Assembly (NCBI GenBank): GCA_964419935.1
Contig: CAYQQJ010000008.1
Location: 1-64,000, forward strand
Direction: 5' to 3'
DNA: 64,000 nucleotides
From: CAYQQJ01 sp964419935
GTDB lineage: Bacteria > Pseudomonadota > Gammaproteobacteria > Pseudomonadales > Cellvibrionaceae
In this document: piece by piece, positions 1 through 8,293 of the stretch
Position numbering within the stretch: the first letter of the stretch is position 1
Layout: every line of letters begins with the position of its first letter
Notes under the pieces: model-generated
Seen by the model: the letters and a program-made list of their open reading frames with translations, nothing else
Told to the model about the DNA's origin: nothing
Database searches by the model: none
Program-made: the position numbers and the translations under genes

Positions 1-2663
1 ATTTGCCATAGAAAGCCACCACCGCAGGTTCGCTCTTGCTGCGGCCGGATTTCACGCCGTTCAAGTCTTCATTGACCCAGGTATCACCGCGCTTGAGCAG
101 CACATGGTCAGGGTAGCCGGCACGTACCAGAGAAAACGCCTTGTCCAGGGTTTTCACCGGCGCATTGATGGAGAAGCCGTTGTTGGAGTCCAGGCCCTCG
201 GAGCTGCTGACATAGACGGTGCGCGTGTCATCGCTGGCAATAATGGGGGTAAAGCCATTGTTGTCGCCACCGGATGCTTCAGTGACGGTCAGGGTGACGG
301 TCGCTGTCGCTTCGCCGCCATTGGCGTCCACCAGGCTGTAGCTGAAGCTGTCAATCCCGGCGAACTGATAGTCCGGCGTATAAGTGAACGAGCCGTTGCT
401 GTTGAGCACCAGCGCGCCGTGGCGAGGCTGCTTGACCAGGCTGACCTGCGCGGTGTCGAGGTTGTCGCCAGTGTCATTGCTGATGACGCCGGCTCCCCGG
501 CCAATGCTCAGGGTCTGGCTGGCTGAAACGCTGTAGTTGTCAGGGTTGGCAACGGGTGCCTCAACCACCGGAACTTCCGGCTTGCCGGTCACGGTAAAGC
601 TGGCGACGAATGTGTGGCCTTTCTCACCGCTCATGTTGCTGCCAGCGTAAGGCGTGACGCTCAACGTGTAGCGGCCAGCGGGCAGGTCTCCGGCAACAAT
701 GTTCATGTTGTGGTAGGCATCGGCCATGGTATAGATCGCGGTGTTTTCCGAGCGGCTGAAGCTCTTGGGGCCTTCCAGCGCAAACGCAACGCTCCCGGTC
801 AAATCCGCATTGGCAGATACCGCCTCAATGTTGATCATCTGTGGCAGTTGCGCCAGATCAATGGTGGCACCCTGGGCAATGTCGCTAACGATTTTGAAAT
901 CACTGGAGGTGAAATCAAGAATGCGCAACCCAGTGATAGCAGGTACCTTGGATACCGGCAGCTCGGGTTCTGGCTCGGGCTCGGGCAGAGGCTCAGGTTC
1001 TGGCGTGGGGCGATCAGAGGTGCTGGAAGCCTCAACCGAAAAGCGTACAGTCAAAGTCCGACCGGCGTCACCGGTGGTATCGGCACCGGAGTAAGGCGTG
1101 GCACTCAGGGTGTAGTTCCCCACGGGCAAACCGTTGGCGCTCAGGTCCAGGTTGTAAAAGCTGTTTTCCAGCGTATAGATCGCATTGTTTTCCATGCGCG
1201 CAATGGTTTTTGGCCCTTGTAGCACAAAGTCCACGCTGCCGGTTTTGCTGGTATCGGCGGAGACCGCTTCAAAGTTGATCAGTGTAGGCAAGGTGTCCAG
1301 TGTCAGCACATCGCCGTCCTGGATAACCTTGATGGGGTCCATGCTGTCGCCAGAGATCACCTGAAACGCAGTAATGGCTGGAACCTTGGAAGGATATTCG
1401 CCAACGGGCGGTTCTTCGGGCAATTCCACGGACGCTTCGGTGGCGCGCACTGTGAAATTGATGGTGAAGGTTTTGCCTTTGTCGCCGGTTTTGTCGGCGC
1501 CGGACCAAGGCGTCACTGCCAGGCTGTAGGTGCCTTCCGGCAGGGCATTGGCACTCAGGTCCAGGTTGTAATAGCTGTTTTCCAGGGTGTAAATGGCGGT
1601 GTTCTCAAAGCGCTGAATGCTTCGCGGCCCATTCAGGGTGAAGTCGACACTGCCTGTGTTGCCAACGTCCGCAGACACCGCTTCCAGGTTGATCAGGTTC
1701 GGCAGGTTTTCCAGCACCAGCGTGCCGCCGTCTTTCAGGGTCTGAACCGGCGCAAGGGTCTCGCCAGAGACTACCTGAATACCGGTGATTGCCGGCACAG
1801 TGGACGGTTCTTCAATAGGACGCTCCACGGGAACAGTTGCGCTGACGCTGAAACGGGCAACGAATGTCTCGCCCTTGTCACCGGTTTTGTTTGGGCCGGA
1901 CCAGGGAGTGACCGACAGGCTGTAGTCCCCTTCGGGCAGGCCGTTGGCGCTCAGGTCAAGGTTGTAGTAGCTGTTCTCCAGAGTGTAGATGGCGTTGTTT
2001 TCAGCGCGCTGGATGGTTTTGGGGCCGTTCAGGGTGAAATCGACGCTGCCAGTCTTGCTGGTATCAGCAGACAGGGCTTCGATATTGATCAGGTTTGGCA
2101 GCTTCTCCAGGATCAGAGTATCCCCGTCGGATAATGTCTGAACCGCTGAATAATCCACGCCCGATACCACTTGCAGTCCTGTGATCGCAGGAACGGTATT
2201 TACCGGCTGCGTCGCGCTTACTGTAAATGTGGTGGCGTAGGTGGCACCCGCCTGGCCGGTGGCGTTGGCGCCACTGTATGGCGTGACCCAGAGCAAATAA
2301 CTGCCTTCGGGCAGGTCACCTTTGCGGAGGTCAAGATTGTTGTATGCATTGGCCATCGTGTAAATGGCCGTGTTCTCGACGCGGCTCAGCTGCTTGGGGC
2401 CGTCGAGCACGAATTTTACGCTGCCGGTCTTTTCCGGGTTCTCAGAGACGGCCTCCATGTTGATCAGGTCCGGCATATCAGCCAGCACCACGTTGTCTCC
2501 GTCTTCCAGTATTTGCAGGGGTGCAAAATCATCCGCTGCGACGATTTGCACGCCGGTAATCGGAGGAACATCGGATGCGGCACTATTCGCAGCGGCAGCG
2601 TTCGCGCCGTAGCTCGTCATGCCGAGTACGAGCATACCCAAGGCGATTAAAGGATTTTTCAAA
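1..2663 (-). CDS. Secreted multi-module beta-helix protein (5' part, truncated by window edge)
   Basis: 887 codons are visible and the reading frame is still open at base 1, so the C-terminus lies outside the window. I place the start at TTG 2663, eight bases after an AGGAG site, because it gives a clean signal peptide (MKNPLIALGMLVLGMTSYGA). Five tandem modules of about 125-145 residues follow (roughly 2570-2196, 2195-1800, 1799-1395, 1394-955, 954-580). Each has a VPAITG opening, a TGSVxFxLxGP core, an ENxAIYTL motif and a TPxSG...TG ending. Modules 4 and 5 are joined by a Pro-Glu-rich linker (about 960-1010). Then comes a cadherin/Big-like module (about 580-270, with FTYTPD and DSFSYSL), then the start of what looks like a right-handed parallel beta-helix domain (RTVYVSSSEGLDSNNG, HVLLKRGDTW). 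It is probably a secreted, polysaccharide-related protein. The catalytic type cannot be judged because the domain is cut. Confidence 0.75.
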
Positions 2664-3062
2664 GCTTGAACTCCTATGATGGACAATTCACATCAATAAA
2701 CGAGATCTAGTACATTCGAATTAATACTGGACGTCGATGAACTAGAAAAAGGATTAGTAGTTTTTACAAACTACGCACGTAATCTAGTTCCTTGGGTTCA
2801 ATAGTCAATGCGACTAAATAATACTTTAGTATTAAGTATACAAAGTGGGACAGGGTTGGCAGGAAGGATGAGAACCAGATGGCGGGACCGGCCTGCTAGG
2901 AAATATTGCGGGGAAGGAGCGGGTTGAGAAAAACCTGTGTGGGGATGGGGGAGCGGAGGAGTATCACCAACCTGGTGAAACGAGTGTCAATTCAGGACGT
3001 GCTTTTGAGTGGCTGACCAGGCGCGGATCCCGCAGCGGCGCGGGGGGGGGCAGCCTGGCGGT
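2664..3062. other. Intergenic region with two small palindromes and a G9 tract
   Basis: No gene is seen in these 399 bases. An inverted repeat GTAGTTT-ttac-AAACTAC lies at 2757-2774 and a second one, AATACT-tt-AGTATT, at 2820-2833. Both are in an AT-rich stretch upstream of the minus-strand secreted protein, so they could be operators or part of its promoter. A run of nine G lies at 3042-3050, just past the stop codon of the acyltransferase gene. Confidence 0.4.
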
Positions 3063-4064
3063 TCAGCTTTGGCTGATTTTAAACCGCCACACCCAGGGCA
3101 AACCCGGCGTCCATTTTTTGCCGAGCAGCAATGTATTGGCGATGCGGTTTTGGCAGGCGAGTTTTTCTACAACAATGGGGCCGCCGATGCCGAGCGCGCA
3201 GCCCGCGAGAACCAGCAAAGCGAGATCGGCAACGCCCACCTTGTTCAGGGCAATACGTGACGCGGCGGTGAAGAAGGCATGAAACAGATAAATGCCATAG
3301 GAATAGAGCCCGACATAGGCCAGGGCGCGGTTGGTCCACCCGGAACTGACCAGCAAGACACAGCTCGCCACCCCGAACAGCAGTGCCGCGAAGGAGCGTT
3401 TGCTGACCAAACCGTCGAAATTCTGCCATACCAGAATTGCCAGGCACAGCAACCAGAAGGCCATAAACAGCCGCCAGCGATGCCTGCCGGTCAGTGAAAA
3501 ACGGCAGCAGGCGAGGCCGCCGAGGAAGTAAGGCATCAGGTATAAGCTGCCGGAAATCGAGAAAATTTCAGTGCCGAAGAAGAACACATAGAGCACCGAT
3601 GCCGCGGCCAGGGCAACCGCAACGCGAAACAGGCTGCTGAGCAAGCCAAAGGATTCGAGCAGCACAATGACCAGAAAGATAATGAACAGCGATTCGACAA
3701 ACCAGAAGTGCGCATAGGGAATTATGTGCAGCATGTACCAGTTTTCGACGCTGGTATTGGTGCCGGGCACCATCGCCTGAATTACCGCGAACAATGTCCC
3801 CACGACCAGCAGCGGAATCAGTAATCGTCGTGCCTTGCCGGCGAGGAAGCTGCCCGCACCTGTTCGGTAGGGCCGCCACCCGTACACATATCCGGACAGA
3901 AACGTGAACAGCGGCATACGGATGTAAGCCAGGTAGTCATTGAGATCGCGTAGCCATCCCTCGGTCAGTAACAGTCCGGTGGTCGGCGTGCCGATGACGT
4001 GGTAAGCCACCAGCATCAGGCAGGCCAGTCCGCGTATGGTGTCGATTTCCAGTCGTCGTTCCAT
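3063..4064 (-). CDS. Acyltransferase 3 family membrane protein
   Basis: 333 residues, starting at MERRLEIDTIRG. This start sits just after GGAA and avoids overlap with the glycosyltransferase gene; a longer reading from 4223 would run into that gene and has an unlikely N-terminus. The opening 'EIDTIRGLACLMLVAYH' with its Arg and His is the conserved first-helix motif of acyltransferase 3 (OafA/NodX type). These integral membrane proteins transfer acetyl or succinyl groups onto sugars of lipid-linked or cell-surface glycans. About ten hydrophobic segments follow. It is the last gene of a four-gene minus-strand polysaccharide set, 50 bases after the glycosyltransferase, and probably decorates the exopolysaccharide. 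The acyl group and the sugar are unknown. Confidence 0.85.
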   Translation of the reverse strand: MERRLEIDTIRGLACLMLVAYHVIGTPTTGLLLTEGWLRDLNDYLAYIRMPLFTFLSGYVYGWRPYRTGAGSFLAGKARRLLIPLLVVGTLFAVIQAMVPGTNTSVENWYMLHIIPYAHFWFVESLFIIFLVIVLLESFGLLSSLFRVAVALAAASVLYVFFFGTEIFSISGSLYLMPYFLGGLACCRFSLTGRHRWRLFMAFWLLCLAILVWQNFDGLVSKRSFAALLFGVASCVLLVSSGWTNRALAYVGLYSYGIYLFHAFFTAASRIALNKVGVADLALLVLAGCALGIGGPIVVEKLACQNRIANTLLLGKKWTPGLPWVWRFKISQS

Positions 4065-4114
4065 TGGATTTCCGTGTGAGTTCCTGTGGGCGCTGGCGTT
4101 TTCCGGCGCCAATT

Positions 4115-5092
4115 TCAGCGCTGTGGCCGGGAAAAAAAGATGCTGTTGGCGGCGAGGTCCTGCAGCAGTCCCGGCGGGTCGCCGCTGTCCTTGCGGCGTT
4201 GCACCAGCAGGCGCAACTGCCACAGGGCCAGACCGGTTATGGCGGCCAGGTCGCAGAGGGCAAAATACCAGCGGCCGAAATTTTTGCAGTAAAAATAGCG
4301 CCGGGAGTCAAACCAGTACTGTGGACGCCGCTTGACCGCCTTGCGGTGGGTGGCGATTCCGGTGGACGCGCCGGCGTAGTGATAGACTTTGCTGCGGGGG
4401 TTAAACCAGCAGTTGTACCCCTGCGCCCGGGCGCGATAAAAAAGGTCCACCTCCTCGAAGTAGAGGAAGAATTTCTCGTCGAAGCCCCGCAGCTGATCGA
4501 AGACCTCCCGCTTGACCATGAATGATGCACCGGTCAACCAGTCCGCCGTGTGAGGCGTTGTTGCCACCGGAATCGCCAATTGGCCCATGGGCAGGCAGCG
4601 GTCCACAATGCCGAGCCGCACCGAGCGGCAAAACTCGCTGACAATCGATGGAAAGCGAAACGCACTAGGCCGCGGTGTATTGTGTTCATCGACCAATTGA
4701 CTGCCGACGAAATCCGCTTTGTTATTTGCCTCGAAGAAAGCCAGCAGCTCGAGGCCCGTGTCTGGAAAAATGCGGGTATCGGGATTGAGAAACCAATAAA
4801 AGCGCGGTTCATAGGCGCCGGCGGCCTGGGCTCCCCGATTGCAGCCGGTACCGAAGCCGAGGTTTTCGGATTGCGGTAACAGCAGGATGCGATCCTGCAA
4901 ACCTTCTCGCTGGATGAAGTCACGCGCAACTTCCAGCGTATTGTCCGATGAAGCATTATCGACAATGATAAGCATCGCACTCGGCGTTACCTGGTGAAGC
5001 TGAGTGCTGATGGCCTGCAGGAAATCTTCGATGAAATCACCGCAATTATAAGTAACGGTGATGATGGCGGCATCGACGGTTGTGGTAGTCAT
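4115..5092 (-). CDS. Glycosyltransferase family 2 (rhamnosyltransferase-like)
   Basis: 325 residues; ATG preceded by AAGGATTCA. The N-terminal half is a GT-A fold: AIITVTYNCGDFIEDFL, then IIVDNASSDNT (nucleotide-sugar binding), then FLNPDTRI carrying the metal-binding DxD-like motif, and FDEKFFLYFEEVDLFYRA, typical of the acceptor-side motif in rhamnosyltransferase-like (WbbL/RfbF type) GT2 enzymes. The protein ends in a basic region with a possible membrane-associating helix (WYFALCDLAAITGLALWQL). It would add one sugar to the lipid-linked repeat unit at the inner face of the membrane. It follows the hexapeptide acetyltransferase by 28 bases and is probably co-transcribed with it. Donor and acceptor cannot be read from the sequence. 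Confidence 0.88.
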   Translation of the reverse strand: MTTTTVDAAIITVTYNCGDFIEDFLQAISTQLHQVTPSAMLIIVDNASSDNTLEVARDFIQREGLQDRILLLPQSENLGFGTGCNRGAQAAGAYEPRFYWFLNPDTRIFPDTGLELLAFFEANNKADFVGSQLVDEHNTPRPSAFRFPSIVSEFCRSVRLGIVDRCLPMGQLAIPVATTPHTADWLTGASFMVKREVFDQLRGFDEKFFLYFEEVDLFYRARAQGYNCWFNPRSKVYHYAGASTGIATHRKAVKRRPQYWFDSRRYFYCKNFGRWYFALCDLAAITGLALWQLRLLVQRRKDSGDPPGLLQDLAANSIFFSRPQR

Positions 5093-5120
5093 TGAATCCT
5101 TGTGTCCCTGAGTAGTGTTA

Positions 5121-5741
5121 TTAAGAAGGCTGAGAATCAGTTGAGGTCGGTCGGTACCGAATCAGTTTGGCTGGCACGCCGCCCATGACCGCGTTTGCCG
5201 GTACGTCTCGCGTCACCACAGCGTTGGCGCCGATCACGGCGCCGTCTCCGATGGTGATGTTACCGACGATCACGGCGCCGGTGCCTATGTCGACACTGTT
5301 GCCGATGGTCGGCTTGGCGTTGGGATCAGACCGGTTGGCGAGGCCGAATGTGGTGTTCTGGCGAATGTGAACGTCATTGCCAATCTCCCGCGCACCCAGG
5401 ATCATGCCGCCGTGATGCCAGATGCGCACACGCCGGCCCAGCTTGACTGTGTAGTCAAGTTTGATGCCCCAGAACCAGCTCACCCAGTAGTAGGCTATTT
5501 TATAAAGCACTGAAAAGGGCGCCCGCAGAATTTTGGGGCGCACGCCCATTCGCCAATTGCCGAAGCGATGGGTCCACACGGCCCACAGCCCCAACTCCAG
5601 TAGTGAGCGCTCATGGGCGATGTAGTCTTCGCGCAACAACGCAAACAAGCCTATATTGCGGGGATTGAGATTTTCGGTTCCTTTATTCAGGGGCGGCGTC
5701 ATAGTTGATGTTGGGATCGAGTCACACACGGCATTTTTCAT
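5121..5741 (-). CDS. Hexapeptide-repeat acetyltransferase (serine acetyltransferase-like, EPS cluster)
   Basis: 206 residues; AGAGACAGAT precedes the ATG. The C-terminal half is a left-handed beta-helix built from hexapeptide repeats (IGNSVDIGTGAVIVGNITIGDGAVIG in short steps), ending in VPANAVMGGVPAKLI, which is typical of O-acetyltransferases. The N-terminal helical part (LREDYIAHERSLLELGLWAVWTHRFGNW) resembles the serine-acetyltransferase-like proteins of capsule and colanic acid clusters rather than CysE; a true cysE lies at 35251. The role inferred is O-acetylation of a sugar or sugar precursor from acetyl-CoA. It lies between the WecG-type and GT2 glycosyltransferases, which supports a polysaccharide function. 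Confidence 0.82.
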   Translation of the reverse strand: MKNAVCDSIPTSTMTPPLNKGTENLNPRNIGLFALLREDYIAHERSLLELGLWAVWTHRFGNWRMGVRPKILRAPFSVLYKIAYYWVSWFWGIKLDYTVKLGRRVRIWHHGGMILGAREIGNDVHIRQNTTFGLANRSDPNAKPTIGNSVDIGTGAVIVGNITIGDGAVIGANAVVTRDVPANAVMGGVPAKLIRYRPTSTDSQPS

Positions 5742-6008
5742 ATCTGTCTCTTTAAATGAGTTCTCTTTGTCCGATTCTTAAGTCTCGTTCTGCCCAGGCA
5801 ACATGCTTTGAAATCGCTCCGGGCGCGGCAACGTTGAAAGTCTTACATGTTGCCACCGAAGATCATTTATGTTTTTCATGAGCAAACCTACAAAACGTCT
5901 ACATGAGGCGAAAAATTATCGCTCTGATGATGAAGAAAAAACGCTTTGAAGCAGTTTTCATGCCCGGGAGCGTGCGCTCTGGTCTGTTCGAGTTCGTGTA
6001 ACTCAAGG

Positions 6009-6833
6009 TTAGCGGTTGTAAAAAATGTGGTGGACGAACCTCCAATTGCCAATGAAGTAACGGTGAAACAGCCGCCGCGGTTCCTGCACGAACCGAAATA
6101 GCCACTCGAGCCCCATCATCTGTATCAGTGTTGGCGCTCGCACAACACAGCCGGCGGAGAAGTCAATAATAGCTCCTCCGGCCACCAACAGCCGAGCGTG
6201 AGTGAACTTGGACTTGTTGCGGAATATCCACTTTTCCTGGGTGGGAACACCCATGCCAACAATAATAACTTCCGCCCTCGAGCGATTGATTTCATCAATA
6301 ACCTGCTGTTCCTGGTCCGCATTGAAATAGCCTGATCGGGTCCCGCAGATGTTCAGATCGGGATACTGTTCTTCCAGTTCACGCTGTGCAATTTCGGCGA
6401 TGCCAGGTCTGGAACCGAGCAAAAACACGCGCTTGTTTTCCTCTGCCGCCAACGCCAATACCTTGGGTATGAAATCCGTACCGTTCATGTTTTCAGGCAG
6501 GCGGACACCCATCAGCTTTGACGCGATCTTGATTCCTATGCCGTCGTTCAACAGTAGATCGCTGTGGTTGAGTACGTGGAGGTAGTTCTCATCCTCAAGA
6601 GACAAGTTGAAGCAGTGGGCATTGACGAAGAATATGGATTTCGGCTTGTCGCCATACAGGCACAAACGACACCAGCGCAAGGCTTGGTCGCTATTGATAT
6701 TGTCCAGTCGCAAATGATAAAGCGCTGTTTTAGGCGGCAAGTCTGCTGCCTTGAATGGCACTGCTGGCGCTTTCTTCCGGCTGGCCAAGTGCGGGTCCTG
6801 ACAAACTTCGACTTCATTAACCGTTCTTTTCAT
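6009..6833 (-). CDS. WecG/TagA/CpsF-family glycosyltransferase
   Basis: 274 residues from ATG 6833, which follows AGGAA; a TTG 18 bases further upstream is possible but has no ribosome site. The family signatures are clear: SIFFVNAHCFNLS, LLLNDGIGIKIASKLMG, ENMNGTDFIPKV, RVFLLGSRPG, VIIVGMGVPTQEKWI and the C-terminal GLEWLFRFVQEPRRLFHRY. Members (WecG, TagA, GumM) transfer ManNAcA, ManNAc or glucose onto a lipid-linked sugar early in repeat-unit assembly. In this cluster it probably adds an early sugar after the glycosylphosphotransferase at 8294. It is first in the minus-strand set, and 267 bases without a gene separate it from the acetyltransferase gene. Confidence 0.9.
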   Translation of the reverse strand: MKRTVNEVEVCQDPHLASRKKAPAVPFKAADLPPKTALYHLRLDNINSDQALRWCRLCLYGDKPKSIFFVNAHCFNLSLEDENYLHVLNHSDLLLNDGIGIKIASKLMGVRLPENMNGTDFIPKVLALAAEENKRVFLLGSRPGIAEIAQRELEEQYPDLNICGTRSGYFNADQEQQVIDEINRSRAEVIIVGMGVPTQEKWIFRNKSKFTHARLLVAGGAIIDFSAGCVVRAPTLIQMMGLEWLFRFVQEPRRLFHRYFIGNWRFVHHIFYNR

Positions 6834-7157
6834 GTGTTTCCTACAGTCCAATGTTGTTGACGTGTCAGCAGCGCATTATGAATAGCCGTGTGCTCCTGTA
6901 TTTCTCGGGGTGCCTATCTTTCCCGGCGCTCTGACTACTGATTGTGATGCAGTGCAACCCAATGCACCGGCAGTGTTTCACTTTACTTTGATTAGGATTG
7001 CTCAAACGCGAGCTCTCCCGGTATTCCGTCGCCATGTTTCCAGCCTCGGCCCACTGGGCATCTTTCGCGCCCGGGCTATTCGGGCGTTGATGCGTTGACA
7101 TAGGTGTTCATTGTTTTCAGGTGGGCGTTTTGGAGTGTTTTGGTGAGAGGCGTGGTG

Positions 7158-7277
7158 CGGCCTCTTTCTGAAAAGCCCTGTCTTGAAAATCCTGTCTTGA
7201 GCTCTCTGGCTTAAAACGTCTGTCTTAGAACCTCTATCTTAAAACCCCGGCATTAGACCCTGGCTTAAAATCCCAGC
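7158..7277. repeat. Degenerate 14-15 bp tandem repeat
   Basis: About eight imperfect copies of a unit close to CTGTCTTAAAACCC follow one another with a period of 14-15 bases. Successive units read CCTGTCTTGAAAAT, CCTGTCTTGAGCTCT, CTGGCTTAAAACGT, CTGTCTTAGAACCT and CTATCTTAAAACCC. The copies have diverged and are non-coding. Confidence 0.6.
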
Positions 7278-7499
7278 GGTGGATCAGCAGGGGAAGCGCA
7301 AAACGCGGCTGAAAAAGAACTAGCAAAAAAAGCGCCAGACTGTGATTGCGTAAATCCGCCGTGTGCGGCGACAAGAATATCTTACAAAAATTACTCTGTT
7401 TTTGAAGGAAGATCCGCCGCGCTCCGCTGTGATACTGAATCATTCGGGCCACTGCCCCATCGCCTCCATAAGCTACTGATAGCGAGGGGATGGAGCTTA

Positions 7500-7620
7500 T
7501 TCGGTGGCTATGGACTGACACACGGGGACGGCTCACGGGATTCCATTGAATGGGCTTTGCTATGCCTATACATACGCGACCAACGAGGGTGCATCTGCTG
7601 CTTTAGCGAGGTGTGGCACG
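7500..7620 (+). pseudogene. Possible relic of a REP-associated (Y1/IS200-like) transposase
   Basis: The stretch 7557-7608 reads like the conserved core of RAYT transposases after corrections. Codons for C-Y-A-Y are followed by T-N and, after one extra base, by V-H-L-L-L. Family members carry a CHAY...TNHVHLLL block at this place, with the two catalytic-site histidines. A 'GGGGACGG' string, which I associate with repeats near such genes, lies just upstream (about 7523). The frame is broken and the flanks are not recognisable, so this is at best a short, decayed fragment. Confidence 0.3.
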
Positions 7621-7861
7621 GCGTTTTAACAGACGCGCCCGCGGATGAACTAAAGATGATTTTTCTTTGGCGTGAATCCTGCTTAGGTTGCCAATACATT
7701 CGCGGTTACTGGTTCGGCTCGGCCGAATCACAGCTTCTGTCAAGAGTCGGAATCCCTATACCGTTGCTGCCCGGTGCTTGGTTTGGCCGGTTCGACTCCG
7801 ACGCAGTCACTGAATAATAACGGACTAAAGCCGCTTCTAATTACACAAGATGGAGTTTGGA

Positions 7862-8197
7862 ATGAAAGACTCGTTGATTTATTTTATTTTGATGCTTTTG
7901 GCAATACCGGTATTCGCAGCTCCTGCTCAGGCTTCGCAAGGTTCTGCTATTACTTCCCAGGTGGCGTTCAACCTTAACGCGCTGCCTCTGGTAACTCGCA
8001 GTTTGGCGGAATTCCGTTCGGAGGCATCCGCCGTGGATGAAGCTGCCACCGCAAAGGAGGTGCATGGGGCCTATATCTATCGCCACAAGAGCGAAAACGC
8101 CGAGTGGCTGATGACGTCTCTTCTTGAACCATTTTACCTGTCACTGCTCGGTGCTGGCTTGCTGCTGCTGGGCACTGTTCGCTGGCGAGATGGTTAA
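7862..8197 (+). CDS. Small exported protein with PEP-CTERM-like C-terminus
   Basis: 111 residues. ATG 7862 is chosen because GGAG lies six bases upstream; an ATG at 7850 has no such site. The N-terminus is a clear signal peptide (MKDSLIYFILMLLAIPVFA, then PAQA). The C-terminus has the three-part layout of a PEP-CTERM sorting signal: a short motif containing Glu-Pro (LLEPFY), a hydrophobic helix (LSLLGAGLLLLG) and a basic end (TVRWRDG). The motif is EP rather than the usual PEP. Exosortase systems process such proteins and their genes often sit with exopolysaccharide genes, as here, immediately before the glycosylphosphotransferase. No exosortase is in the window. A plain membrane-anchored small protein is the alternative. 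Confidence 0.6.
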   Translation: MKDSLIYFILMLLAIPVFAAPAQASQGSAITSQVAFNLNALPLVTRSLAEFRSEASAVDEAATAKEVHGAYIYRHKSENAEWLMTSLLEPFYLSLLGAGLLLLGTVRWRDG

Positions 8198-8293
8198 AAC
8201 ACGATGAACCTGAATTACGCACTGCACGCCAGTCGGTTAACCAGCTTTCCGATCGTGAGGAGGGTTAACCTGCTGGAGTTTTTATTGTGAGGT

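Larger units (their letters stand above)
6834..7861. other. 1-kb gene-free region between divergent polysaccharide gene sets
   Basis: I see no convincing complete gene. The region must hold the promoters of both divergent sets. It contains a degenerate tandem repeat (about 7158-7277), a possible transposase relic (about 7500-7620) and a small palindrome TTCGGC-tcg-GCCGAA near 7711-7725. Short open frames here have no family resemblance or ribosome site and look like chance readings of decayed DNA. Confidence 0.5.

Noticed and set aside
3042..3050. G9 tract considered as a phase-variation switch of the acyltransferase gene
   Set aside because: It lies after the stop codon, so slippage would not change the protein.
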